A stretch of DNA of 64,000 nucleotides, from contig NZ_CP082966.1 of assembly GCF_019968605.1 (NCBI RefSeq), forward strand, positions 3,585,501-3,649,500, written 5' to 3'. This DNA is from Polaribacter litorisediminis. Its GTDB lineage: Bacteria; Bacteroidota; Bacteroidia; Flavobacteriales; Flavobacteriaceae. The position numbers and the translations under genes were made by a program. Below, piece after piece: positions 52,617 to 61,871 of this stretch. A model generated the notes under the pieces. That model made no database searches, was not told the origin of the DNA, and was given only the letters and a program-made list of their open reading frames with translations. How positions within the stretch are numbered: position 1 is the first letter of the stretch; each line of letters starts with the position of its first letter.

Positions 52617-54494
52617 TTATCTACCCATGTGCACCAACAACACAGAAATATCACTCGGAGAAACTCCGCTAATTCTGCTCGCTTGAGAAATTGAAGTTGG
52701 TTGAATTCTTCCCAACTTTTCTCTAGCTTCTAAAGACAACGATTGTATTCTTTGATAATTAAACGAAGATGGAATTTTTACATTCTCTAATCTATTTAAT
52801 TTATCCGCATTGTTCTTTTCTTTATTGATATAACCCGAATACTTTAAATGGATTTCCGCTTGTTCTATGATTTCATTATCAATATTATTTTCTTCTAAAA
52901 AACTACTTAATTTCTTAAGATTTTTAAAGTCAGAAAAACTTAATTGTGGTCTTGCTGCAATTTTAAAAAGCTTCATAGATTGATTAATTAAAGCTAAATT
53001 TTTACGCTCTAAAATCGGATTAATTTCTTTTTGATGAACACTCGTTTCGTTTAAAAATTTAATTAATACATCTGTTTTACGTTGTTTTTCAAGAACCCTT
53101 TCCATCCGCTCTTTTGATGCCAAACCAAGTTTATATCCTAATGGAGTTAATCTTAAATCGGCATTATCTTGCCTTAATAATGTTCTATATTCTGCCCTAG
53201 ACGTAAACATTCTATAAGGTTCTTCTGTTCCTTTTGTAATTAAATCATCTATTAAAACCGCAATATAAGCTTCGTTTCTTTTTAAGATAAAAGGTTGTTT
53301 GCCTTGCGTTTTTAAAGCTGCATTTACACCCGCCATTAAACCTTGTGCCGCAGCCTCTTCGTAACCCGTTGTTCCATTTATTTGACCTGCAAAAAACAAG
53401 TTCTCGATTAATTTCGTTTCTAAAGAATGCTTTAATTGTGTTGGTTGAAAAAAATCATATTCAATTGCATAACCATATCTTAAAAACTTGACGTTTTCAA
53501 AACCTTCTACCGCCCGTATTGCTTTATCCTGAATATCTTCTGGCAATGAAGTAGAAAATCCGTTTACATACATTTCAACCGTTGTCCAACCTTCTGGCTC
53601 CACAAAAATTTGATGCCTATCTTTCGTTGCAAATCGATCTACTTTATCCTCAACGCTTGGACAATATCTTGGTCCTGTAGATTGAATTCTACCATTAAAC
53701 ATTGGCGATCTATCAAAACCTTCTCGCAACAAATTATGTACTTTCGGACTTGTATAGGTTAACCAGCAAGATCGTTGTTTTTTCAGAGGACTAGTAGACG
53801 GTAAATAAGAAAATTTTTCTGTGATTTCATCTCCAGGTTGCTCTATCATTTTAGAATAATCCAAAGACCTACCATCCACTCTTGGGGGTGTTCCTGTTTT
53901 CATTCTACCCGCTTCAAAACCTTTTGCAACCAATTCTTCTGTAATTCCTGTTGATGCTCCTTCACCTGCTCTACCGCCACCAAAACTCTTATCACCAATA
54001 TGAATCAATCCATTTAAAAAAGTACCAGCAGTTATAATAACAGTTTTCGCTTTTATCTCTAAACCCAAAGCTGTTTTTACTCCAATAATTTTGTTTTCAT
54101 CGAACAATAAACCATTTACAGAATCTTGATAAAAATCTACATTTTCAGTTTGTTCTAGCATGGTTCTCCAGCACTCTGCAAATTGCATTCTATCAGATTG
54201 CGCTCTCGGACTCCACATGGCAGGTCCTTTAGATTTGTTTAACATTTTAAACTGTATCGCCGTCTTGTCTGTAACAATTCCGCTATAACCACCTAAAGCA
54301 TCAATCTCTCTAATTATTTGTCCTTTTGCAATTCCTCCCATTGCCGGATTACAACTCATTTGCGCAATATTCTGCAAATTCATTGTTATCAATAAAGTAT
54401 GTGCACCCATATTTGCAGCAGCCGCAGCGGCTTCACTTCCTGCATGGCCTCCACCTACTACAATTACATCGTATGTTATTGAAAATAAACTCAT
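52617..54494 (-). CDS. mnmG: tRNA uridine-5-carboxymethylaminomethyl modification enzyme MnmG (GidA)
   Basis: A 625-aa FAD enzyme that with MnmE modifies U34 of several tRNAs. Evidence: the FAD motif VVGGGHAGSEAAAAAA, CNPAMGGIAKG, the GTPPRVDGRS segment, TSRAEYRTLLRQDNADLRLT, and the C-terminal helical domain GRIQPTSISQASRISGVSP. Length is normal. It is 45 bp from ybeY and flanked by parS-like sites, matching the classical position of gidA close to the replication origin in many bacteria. Confidence 0.97.
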   Translation of the reverse strand: MSLFSITYDVIVVGGGHAGSEAAAAAANMGAHTLLITMNLQNIAQMSCNPAMGGIAKGQIIREIDALGGYSGIVTDKTAIQFKMLNKSKGPAMWSPRAQSDRMQFAECWRTMLEQTENVDFYQDSVNGLLFDENKIIGVKTALGLEIKAKTVIITAGTFLNGLIHIGDKSFGGGRAGEGASTGITEELVAKGFEAGRMKTGTPPRVDGRSLDYSKMIEQPGDEITEKFSYLPSTSPLKKQRSCWLTYTSPKVHNLLREGFDRSPMFNGRIQSTGPRYCPSVEDKVDRFATKDRHQIFVEPEGWTTVEMYVNGFSTSLPEDIQDKAIRAVEGFENVKFLRYGYAIEYDFFQPTQLKHSLETKLIENLFFAGQINGTTGYEEAAAQGLMAGVNAALKTQGKQPFILKRNEAYIAVLIDDLITKGTEEPYRMFTSRAEYRTLLRQDNADLRLTPLGYKLGLASKERMERVLEKQRKTDVLIKFLNETSVHQKEINPILERKNLALINQSMKLFKIAARPQLSFSDFKNLKKLSSFLEENNIDNEIIEQAEIHLKYSGYINKEKNNADKLNRLENVKIPSSFNYQRIQSLSLEAREKLGRIQPTSISQASRISGVSPSDISVLLVHMGR

Positions 54495-54503
54495 TATATT
54501 AGC

Positions 54504-54517
54504 GTTCCACGTGAAAC
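54504..54517. promoter_or_regulatory. parS-like site (GTTCCACGTGAAAC)
   Basis: Matches the core of the broadly conserved ParB-binding consensus TGTTnCACGTGAAACA in all 14 positions. It lies in the 45-bp gap between ybeY and mnmG. Confidence 0.65.
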
Positions 54518-54539
54518 TTTTATTTTATTAATTTGATAA

Positions 54540-54953
54540 TCAAAACTTTAAATACAATAAAGCTTTGTTTTCTTCCTTTCTCATCACCATTTTTTCATCA
54601 GCAGATTTATCCTTTAAACCCATATAATGCAGAATTCCGTGAATCATTACCCTGTGGAGTTCTTCTTCAAAAGTTACGCTATATTCTTTAGCATTTTCTT
54701 TAACTCTTTCTACGGAAATAAAGATATCTCCATTTATTAACTTCCCTAAAGAATTATCAAAACTAATGATATCGGTTAACGTATCATGTTGTAAAAACTC
54801 AACATTTAACTTTAAAAGATATTCGTCATCACAAAAAATATAATTGACTTCACCAAGTTCAAAACCTTTATCTAACACTACTTTCTCAATCCAATTTTCC
54901 AATTGAGTTTCATTTTTTATAGCAAATTCAGTTTCATAATTAAACGTTATCAT
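54540..54953 (-). CDS. ybeY: endoribonuclease YbeY (rRNA maturation)
   Basis: A 137-aa UPF0054 protein. INYIFCDDEYLLKLNVEFLQ, DTLTDIISFD and HRVMIHGILHYMGLKDKSA are the family landmarks. The zinc motif normally reads H-G-x-L-H-x-x-G-x-D-H; here the last position is K (GLKDK), a change I recall as common in Bacteroidota, leaving two His ligands. It processes 16S rRNA 3' ends and aids ribosome quality control. 2 bp from the DUF4175 gene. Confidence 0.9.
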   Translation of the reverse strand: MITFNYETEFAIKNETQLENWIEKVVLDKGFELGEVNYIFCDDEYLLKLNVEFLQHDTLTDIISFDNSLGKLINGDIFISVERVKENAKEYSVTFEEELHRVMIHGILHYMGLKDKSADEKMVMRKEENKALLYLKF

Positions 54954-54955
54954 CC

Positions 54956-57900
54956 TTACCCTTTCTTAGGATCAGAAAAGTATTCTCTGACCTTCTTTTT
55001 ATAATTTTGCTGCAAAGGTAAGGTTTGTCTATTTAATATTTCTATTTGATTGTAAAACTGCTTTTTAAATTCTAATGCTTTTGCTTTATTTCTTTGATTC
55101 TCTATTTTATTTACGTTCGCCTTACGTTTTTTGTCTTTACCTTGCTCTAAAGAAGCCTTTTCTAGCTTCAATAATTCATAATTTAGATTTTGCATTTTTT
55201 GAAGTGTACTTGCATTAAATCCTTTTTCTAAGATTTCATTTTCTAATTCCTCCATGCTTTTCAATGCTTTTTTAGCATTCCCATTCCCTTTAGCATTTCC
55301 ATTATCGCTTTCTTTAATGGCATTTTGTAATTCTTGTCTTAATAAAGATTGTTGCTTAAAAATCTCATACAATTCGCCATCCAAATCATCATTAGAGCCT
55401 TCGCCGTCTCCACCAGATTTTCCATTTTCTCCATCTTTTTCTATTTGACCATCCTTTCCCTTCCCGCCATTATCTCCAGGTTTTTCGCCTTTTTTGTCAC
55501 CTTCTTTTTCCCCGCCTTTCTTTAACCCTTCCTTCATTATTTGCGATACACCCTCTTGCTTTTTAATTAAATCGGGTAAGCTAAAACCTTCGCTTTTTCC
55601 TTTTTTTACTTTGCCCATTTTCATGGACATATTATTCTTCATGCTATTTAACATGTTGCTTAAATAATCGGCTAAATTATTCGTGGACGTCATTACATAT
55701 CGTTGATTGGAAATACCGTTACTAAATCTATTTTCAGAGAAATTTTCTAAAGATTGATCCAAATTATAATGAACAGCAGACAAATCATCTTGAATTTTAG
55801 TTGAAATTTTTGGTACCCGCATTGACAATACATACAAACTATCATCAATATGTTCAAAATAAGTTTTTATCTGATTTTGCTTTTTTAAATCGCTACCAAA
55901 ATCTGGATGAGACGTTGAAATGCTACTAAACTTCTCCATTAAAACTTCTTGCTGAAAAGAAAAAATAACCAAGTTTTCTAAAATCTTACGCAAATCTTCC
56001 ATATTTTCTTCTACGGAATCTGCCTGCATATCCATCATTGCCTGTTGCATTTTAGAACTCATCTCTTTCATCTTTTTAGATGATTCCTTTTGACTTTTTT
56101 TTGCTGCTTGTTTATTTTGCTTTTCTAAACTTTCTTCTGCCTTTTTAAGTTCCTCATCAATATCATCCTCTTCTTGATCAACCTCTGGCAATTCCATTGG
56201 TTCTTTTAACTTTTCATTGTCTAGATTCAACTCTTCCAGTTCTTTCTTAATCGACTCAAATTTTTTCTTGACCTCTTTTTGTTCTTCCAAAGAACTGTCA
56301 TCTTTCTTTTCTAATTCTTCTTGTTTTTTAGACAATTCTTCAACCTTGTTCGCAATTTGCATCGCTTTTTGTTCCACATAAAAACGTTTTACCATTTCTA
56401 ATGTTTTCTCTAAACTACGTTGTTGTTGTTTATTTTGTTGTGCTAATTCTTTCGCTTTTTGAACTAAATCTTCTTTATTTAATTTATCAGCCATTTTTTG
56501 GATTTCATCCAACAGCTTTTGTTGCTTATCTAACTTTTTAAGTTCTTTAATACGTTCTTTTAAATCTTCTTTTTTTTCTTGCAACGTTTTATCTTTCTCC
56601 TCTTTTTCGTCTAAATTTTCTTGTAATTTATCCGTTTGTTTTTGCATCATTTTTTTATATTGTTCTTGACGCTTGATAAAATTTTCTACCTTCTTTTTAT
56701 CATTAAAATTGATGCTTTTTTTATGCTGCAACTCTTGCTGTATATTTTCTAATTGTTCTTGTTGCTTTTTCTGTTTCTGAACAGAGTTCTCTAAATCATT
56801 AATCGTATTTCTTTGTTCTTGCAACAACTCCTCCTCTACTTCAGTATCTGTTTTTTGGCGATATTTAAAAACTTTACTTATTGCTTTTTTATTCCCATTG
56901 ATGGCGTCATTATCTGAAACTTGAAAATACAATTCATAATTAATTCCTTTTTCTAGATTTAAACCATCAGGAAATTGATAGAAAAAAGTTTGAATATTTT
57001 GTCTTGTAATTTGTAGATTGAATTGTTGCATTCTTTCAGCATTTTCTTCATCATAATAAATCAACTCTAATTTTCGCAAACCATAATCGTCAGAAATCTG
57101 CCCAGCAAATTGTACTGTTCCACGTGAAATGCTATCCATATTTGAAGTCACAGAAATTATAGGAAACTCATCTTTTACAACGTCCACAGAAAACTGTAAA
57201 TTCTCGTAGTCTTGTAACTTTCTGTTTGATGCCGATATTTGATAATTAAATGCATTTCTTATTTGCTGTTGATATTCAAAATTGTCATCAGCAATAACCT
57301 TAAACTTTTTTATTTTATCATTGTTGATAAAAGTCAAATTATCAGTTTGATTCGTTTTTACGTTCCAAGTTATCGTAGTGCCTTCAGGAACTGTTAAATT
57401 GCCAGAATTTTGAATCGTTTCACTGTTTCTCCCTAAATAATTAGGATAATTTAACTCCAAAGAAACCTTATTGATTGTTGGTGTACCAATTACATTAATT
57501 TGATATTCTTCAGACTGAATTCCATTGGCTTCTACATAAAAATTAATAGGTTCTTGCACGTCAGGAAACGTATAAGAAAAAGATGCGCTACCATTATTTT
57601 GAAGATAATACTGTTGGTTATTAAAAATGATTCTTGCCTCATTAGGAATTACTTCTCCAACAGTTTTTACAACAATTGTAACTGGTTTTCCTTGAATGAC
57701 TTCTAAACTTTGATTCATCAAAGAAAACGAAAATGGCGCTGGTGGATAATAAGCAGTTCTGTGATGTACTACCCGTTGTAAGCTTTCAGTTAACAAATCC
57801 TTACTAACTGTAAATAAGCTAATTACATAAACGAAAATAGGAATAATTGCATATTTTAAATACTTTTTATTCTCTTTAAAATCAACCGCTTTTACAAACG

Positions 57901-58315
57901 GAATGGGTTGTAATTCTGCTGATTTCTGGTTGATACTCGCCAAAATTAAATCTGATTCTTGTGCGTTTTCTTTAAGCTGTAAAACGTTTAACAATTTGTC
58001 TCGAACTTCAGGAAAATGTGCTCCAATAATTTTTGAAGATTCTTCCAAAGAAATTCCTTTTCGAAATCCTATCAACTTAAAAATTGGGATGGCAATAAAT
58101 CGAATTAACAGGAAAACTTCCCCAACTATAAATAACCAAAATAAAATTGTTCTAGCTGTTGGTTTTAACCACAAAAAATACTCCAAAAAAAGTGTAAAAA
58201 AGAAATACAAAAAACCTAATGAAAAGAATAAAATGGTTCCTTTTATCAACTCATTGGTATAGTACTTTTGTGTAAACTGATGTAATTTTTTCTGTATGTT
58301 TTCGAATTCGCTCAT
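54956..58315 (-). CDS. DUF4175-family membrane protein with very long coiled coil
   Basis: From MSEFENIQKKLHQF (ATG 58315) about 1,119 aa. Two or three N-terminal membrane helices (TILFFSLGFLYFFFTLFLEY, ILFWLFIVGEVFLLI) are followed by a beta-sandwich region (~200-470), then a Lys/Glu/Gln-rich coiled coil (~490-770), and a Gly/Asp/Lys-rich low-complexity stretch near residue 950-1000 before a final helical part. This layout is typical of DUF4175 proteins in Bacteroidota, of unknown role; a periplasmic scaffold is a guess. A parS-like site lies inside the gene. Confidence 0.8.
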   Translation of the reverse strand: MSEFENIQKKLHQFTQKYYTNELIKGTILFFSLGFLYFFFTLFLEYFLWLKPTARTILFWLFIVGEVFLLIRFIAIPIFKLIGFRKGISLEESSKIIGAHFPEVRDKLLNVLQLKENAQESDLILASINQKSAELQPIPFVKAVDFKENKKYLKYAIIPIFVYVISLFTVSKDLLTESLQRVVHHRTAYYPPAPFSFSLMNQSLEVIQGKPVTIVVKTVGEVIPNEARIIFNNQQYYLQNNGSASFSYTFPDVQEPINFYVEANGIQSEEYQINVIGTPTINKVSLELNYPNYLGRNSETIQNSGNLTVPEGTTITWNVKTNQTDNLTFINNDKIKKFKVIADDNFEYQQQIRNAFNYQISASNRKLQDYENLQFSVDVVKDEFPIISVTSNMDSISRGTVQFAGQISDDYGLRKLELIYYDEENAERMQQFNLQITRQNIQTFFYQFPDGLNLEKGINYELYFQVSDNDAINGNKKAISKVFKYRQKTDTEVEEELLQEQRNTINDLENSVQKQKKQQEQLENIQQELQHKKSINFNDKKKVENFIKRQEQYKKMMQKQTDKLQENLDEKEEKDKTLQEKKEDLKERIKELKKLDKQQKLLDEIQKMADKLNKEDLVQKAKELAQQNKQQQRSLEKTLEMVKRFYVEQKAMQIANKVEELSKKQEELEKKDDSSLEEQKEVKKKFESIKKELEELNLDNEKLKEPMELPEVDQEEDDIDEELKKAEESLEKQNKQAAKKSQKESSKKMKEMSSKMQQAMMDMQADSVEENMEDLRKILENLVIFSFQQEVLMEKFSSISTSHPDFGSDLKKQNQIKTYFEHIDDSLYVLSMRVPKISTKIQDDLSAVHYNLDQSLENFSENRFSNGISNQRYVMTSTNNLADYLSNMLNSMKNNMSMKMGKVKKGKSEGFSLPDLIKKQEGVSQIMKEGLKKGGEKEGDKKGEKPGDNGGKGKDGQIEKDGENGKSGGDGEGSNDDLDGELYEIFKQQSLLRQELQNAIKESDNGNAKGNGNAKKALKSMEELENEILEKGFNASTLQKMQNLNYELLKLEKASLEQGKDKKRKANVNKIENQRNKAKALEFKKQFYNQIEILNRQTLPLQQNYKKKVREYFSDPKKG
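57116..57130. promoter_or_regulatory. parS-like site (TGTTCCACGTGAAAT) inside the DUF4175 gene
   Basis: Matches TGTTCCACGTGAAACA except for the last two bases. It lies in coding sequence, as many parS sites do. Confidence 0.5.
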
Positions 58316-58425
58316 AATCAACAAATAAAAGTACTAATTTTGATAAGATTTTTAAGCAAATATTTGTTAAAACAATTTGTAAGTATTAAGATTTTACATC
58401 CACTAAAAACATATAATCCAAAAAT

Positions 58426-59253
58426 ATGCAATCAATAACCTTACTTTTTTCGCTATTTATAACTTCAACTCTACTGGCTCAAAGTCCCTGGACCAAAGAA
58501 AAAGGAGATCTGTTTGTGAATGTTTCTTACACAACAATATCAGATTATAATGAAATTTTTGGAGATCCAGATTATTTTACAAACGGAGAAATAACAGATA
58601 ATACCTATCAAATTTATAGCGAATATGGTTTATCTGATAAAACTACTTTCTTAGCAAGTATTCCTTTTAAAAACATTTCATTAGATGAATTTAAATTTTG
58701 TAATGGAAATACTTGTATTGGAGAAGATTTTAACGAAAAAGCTTTCGGAAATATTTCTTTGGGGATAAAACATCAATTTTATAATAAAGGTTGGGTTATT
58801 TCTGGACAATTTGTTACAGAATTAAATACAGGTTCTTTTTATGACACTTCTGGAATTAGAACTGGTTATGATGCCTTTACTTTTACACCTCAATTATTAG
58901 CAGGAAAAAGTTTCGGAAAAACATTTTTTCAATCTCATATTGGTGTTGATTTAAGAACGAATGATTATAGCAACAACTTTAAAATTGGTGGAGAATTTGG
59001 TGGAAAGGTTTTAAAAAATATTTGGTTAATTGGCTTTGTAGATGTTGTAGAATCTTTTGAAGATGGCAATAGAATAAATTATAATCCATTAAATGGATTA
59101 TACCAAAATAACCAAGAATATGGTGCTTATGGTTTAAAGGCAATTTTACAATTGTGCGATTTAGGGGTTTCAGCAAGCTTTGCAAATGCTTTTTCTGGAA
59201 ATAATGTACCAAAACAAAGCGCTTTTTCTATTGGTATTTTTAATACTTTTTAA
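58426..59253 (+). CDS. outer-membrane beta-barrel-like protein, 275 aa
   Basis: A signal peptide (ITLLFSLFITSTLLAQ) and a chain of amphipathic strands typical of a small barrel: GDLFVNVSYTTISDYNEIFG, YGLSDKTTFLASIPFKNI, GNISLGIKHQFY, GWVISGQFVTELNTG, FGKTFFQSHIGVDLRTND, and a C-terminal strand ending in Phe (AFSIGIFNTF). Similar proteins carry transporter names in databases; ligand unknown. Confidence 0.7.
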   Translation: MQSITLLFSLFITSTLLAQSPWTKEKGDLFVNVSYTTISDYNEIFGDPDYFTNGEITDNTYQIYSEYGLSDKTTFLASIPFKNISLDEFKFCNGNTCIGEDFNEKAFGNISLGIKHQFYNKGWVISGQFVTELNTGSFYDTSGIRTGYDAFTFTPQLLAGKSFGKTFFQSHIGVDLRTNDYSNNFKIGGEFGGKVLKNIWLIGFVDVVESFEDGNRINYNPLNGLYQNNQEYGAYGLKAILQLCDLGVSASFANAFSGNNVPKQSAFSIGIFNTF

Positions 59254-59400
59254 TGGGAAAATTTATAAGATTTTAAAAAATAAAACTAACTAGACCTCAA
59301 CGCTTTTAAAAAACTTTGAGCACTTCTCATATCAATTATTATTATAGCATCTAATTTCTATTCTCTTTTAGAAAAACTATCTTTGTAGCATTAAAAAAAG

Positions 59401-59423
59401 AACCTTAAAATTTCTTTAAGGTT
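59401..59423 (-). terminator. hairpin with T-tract on the minus strand, upstream of gltX
   Basis: AACCTTAAA-ATTTC-TTTAAGGTT, a perfect 9-bp stem. On the minus strand it is followed by CTTTTTTTAATG, an ideal intrinsic terminator, but no minus-strand gene ends here. On the plus strand it would lie in the gltX leader. Confidence 0.5.
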
Positions 59424-59473
59424 TATTAAAAATGTATCTTCTGCAAAAGCAGGAATCTAAAAAAACAAAGAAA

Positions 59474-61000
59474 ATGAAATCTAATGTTCGTGTTCGTTTT
59501 GCACCAAGTCCAACAGGACCTCTACATATTGGTGGTGTAAGAACTGCTTTATACAATTATTTATTCGCTAAAAAACATAAGGGTACTTTTATTTTAAGAA
59601 TAGAAGACACCGATCAAACACGTTATGTTGCCAATGCAGAACAATATATAATTGATGCTTTAAAATGGTGTAATATTCCTTTTGATGAAGGGCCAAATAC
59701 CAACGAAAAATTTGGTCCTTACAGACAATCTGAACGTAAAGAAATCTATAAAAAATATGCCACTATTTTGATAAATTCTGGTTGGGCATATTATGCTTTT
59801 GATACTTCAGAAGCTTTAGATGCTGAAAGAAAAAATCACGAATCCGATGGAAAAACTTTTATCTATAATTGGCATAACAGAGAAAAAGGACGTTTGGTAA
59901 ATTCTTTGGTTTTGTCTAATGAAGACGTTCAAAATAAAATTGCTTCTGGAGAAAATTATGTAATTCGTTTTAAAACTCCACAAGATGAAGTTTTAGAAAT
60001 GTATGATGAAATTAGAGGAAAAATAACCATAAACACCAATACTTTAGACGATAAAATTTTATTTAAAAGTGATGGAATGCCAACGTATCATTTAGCAAAT
60101 ATTGTTGATGATCATCTTATGGAAATTTCTCACGTAATTCGTGGCGAAGAATGGTTGCCTTCCATGCCGTTGCATATTTTATTGTACCGAGCTTTTAAAT
60201 GGGATGCTCCAAAGTTTGCGCATTTACCATTGATTTTAAAACCCGTTGGCAAAGGGAAATTAAGCAAAAGAGATGGAGATAAACTAGGGTTTCCTGTGTT
60301 TCCTTTAGCCTATACAAATACAGAAACTAATGAGATTTCTAGAGGGTATAAAGAAGATGGCTATTTTTCGGATGCTTTTATAAATATGTTAGCTTTTTTA
60401 GGATGGAATCCTGGAACAGAACAAGAACTATTTTCTTTAGAAAACTTAATACAGGAATTCGATTTAAAACGTGTAAGCAAATCGGGTGCAAAATTTAATC
60501 CTGATAAAACAAAATGGTTTCAACAGCAATATATGCAAACTAAAAATAATTCGGAATTAACGGATCTATTTTTACCTATCTTAGCTGATAAAGAAATTCA
60601 TAAAGACAAATCGTATGTATTAAAAGTGGTTTCCGCTATCAAAGAACGCGCAATTTTTGTTGCAGATTTTTGGGATTTATCATCTTTCTTTTTTGTGGAT
60701 CCAGAAGAATATGATGCCAAAGCATCCAAGAAAAACTGGAAGGAAGACACCTCAGATTTAATGCAAGAATTAATTACTATACTCTCTGCCATCACAGATT
60801 TTTCATCAGCCAATACAGAAAAAGAAATCAAAGCATGGATTTCTGGCAAGGAAATTGGTTTTGGTAAAGTAATGCAACCTTTACGCTTAAGTTTGGTTGG
60901 CAAACTAGCCGGGCCTCATTTGTTTGATATTATGGACATGATTGGGAAAGCAGACACCATACAAAGAATTAAAAACGCCATCGAAAAACATTCATTATGA
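59474..61000 (+). CDS. gltX: glutamyl-tRNA synthetase
   Basis: A 508-aa class I synthetase from MKSNVRVRFAPSPTGPLHIG (ATG 59474; 14 upstream in-frame codons are leader). It charges tRNA-Glu. HIGG replaces HIGH as usual in GluRS, the KMSKS-type loop is KLSKRDGDKLG, and RIEDTDQTR and DGMPTYHLANIVDDHLM are present. The C-terminal anticodon-binding domain is complete. Its stop overlaps the start of the next gene (ATGA). Confidence 0.96.
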   Translation: MKSNVRVRFAPSPTGPLHIGGVRTALYNYLFAKKHKGTFILRIEDTDQTRYVANAEQYIIDALKWCNIPFDEGPNTNEKFGPYRQSERKEIYKKYATILINSGWAYYAFDTSEALDAERKNHESDGKTFIYNWHNREKGRLVNSLVLSNEDVQNKIASGENYVIRFKTPQDEVLEMYDEIRGKITINTNTLDDKILFKSDGMPTYHLANIVDDHLMEISHVIRGEEWLPSMPLHILLYRAFKWDAPKFAHLPLILKPVGKGKLSKRDGDKLGFPVFPLAYTNTETNEISRGYKEDGYFSDAFINMLAFLGWNPGTEQELFSLENLIQEFDLKRVSKSGAKFNPDKTKWFQQQYMQTKNNSELTDLFLPILADKEIHKDKSYVLKVVSAIKERAIFVADFWDLSSFFFVDPEEYDAKASKKNWKEDTSDLMQELITILSAITDFSSANTEKEIKAWISGKEIGFGKVMQPLRLSLVGKLAGPHLFDIMDMIGKADTIQRIKNAIEKHSL

Positions 61001-61548
61001 AAAAAGTAATCCTGTTATTTATTACCTTAATTAGCTATTCAACCTACAGTCAATTTAACAATATGAATCAAGGAAATCGTCAAAATCTGCGTCAACGTCA
61101 AATGCCACAAACGCCAAGACAAGCTCCAGAATTTAAATATGAAGTAGAAAAATACTTAGGTATTGTAGTGTACGATATTGAGCGAGCTGCAAAAAAATCG
61201 AAGATAAAACGAACATCCGATACGGGAAAAGCATTTTCTAAAACCCTAACCGCTTACAATAGAGAAATAAAAGATCTTCGAAGAATTAATAGTTTTACCT
61301 TGAGAAGTACTAGAGAAATGGTTGAAAATTTTCAAAGAAATGCTCAAAAAACAGGAGATGCTTCTGGCCAAAAGAAAGTACAAGAAACCATGGCAGAAAA
61401 TCTGAAACCTATTTCTGAAGTTTTAAAAACAAAAGATCTAGAATTAGATAAAAAAATGAAAACAATTTTATCTAAAAAACAATATGAAAAGTGGATTAAT
61501 TATAATAGAAAACTCTTTAAAGTTTTTCCTACTGAAGTAACAGAATAA
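60997..61548 (+). CDS. secreted Gln/Arg-rich hypothetical protein, 183 aa
   Basis: The ATG overlaps the gltX stop by 4 bp, so it is translationally coupled. A signal peptide (VILLFITLISYSTYSQ) is followed by a Gln/Asn/Arg/Pro stretch (NMNQGNRQNLRQRQMPQTPR) and a helical domain ending KKQYEKWINYNRKLFKV, like a family of small periplasmic flavobacterial proteins. Function unknown. A strong terminator follows. Confidence 0.7.
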   Translation: MKKVILLFITLISYSTYSQFNNMNQGNRQNLRQRQMPQTPRQAPEFKYEVEKYLGIVVYDIERAAKKSKIKRTSDTGKAFSKTLTAYNREIKDLRRINSFTLRSTREMVENFQRNAQKTGDASGQKKVQETMAENLKPISEVLKTKDLELDKKMKTILSKKQYEKWINYNRKLFKVFPTEVTE

Positions 61549-61561
61549 CTAAAAATATGTT

Positions 61562-61601
61562 GTAAAAAACCCTGAAAATAAATGTTTTCAGGGTTTTTTA
61601 C
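61562..61601 (+). terminator. rho-independent terminator after the gltX unit
   Basis: A 17-bp perfect stem GTAAAAAACCCTGAAAA / TTTTCAGGGTTTTTTAC with a 6-nt loop, 14 bp after the stop codon. It ends both the gltX unit and, reading the other way, anything on the minus strand. Confidence 0.9.
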
Positions 61602-61829
61602 AAATTATAACTTTATAATGCAACATTTTTAAAGAAAACGTCCTATTCATACCAACTCTGTTTTGAAATTACTGTAAAATAAAATGATGATTTTTTTCTT
61701 TATAGAAAATAGAAAAATAAGGCATAGCATTCGTTACGGTTTCTTTTTATATTGAAATAGAAAGGAAAAAAGGGCGTTTTATTGCGGTCATTTCAATGCA
61801 GAATTGGTATCACACATACTAAAATTCAG

Positions 61830-61837
61830 TATCTTTA
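61830..61837 (+). promoter_or_regulatory. candidate -7 box of the stomatin-like gene
   Basis: TATCTTTA, one base off TAnnTTTG, 34 bp upstream of the ATG, with a TTG 23 bp further up. Slightly long spacing. The rest of the 270-bp spacer holds nothing I recognise. Confidence 0.35.
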
Positions 61838-61871
61838 CAATACACAGAAGTAATCACTTAAAAATAAAATT

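Noticed and set aside
54540..54953. YbeY inactivated by loss of the third histidine
   Set aside because: The GxKDK ending is, as far as I know, usual in Bacteroidota YbeY proteins and the rest of the protein is well conserved.
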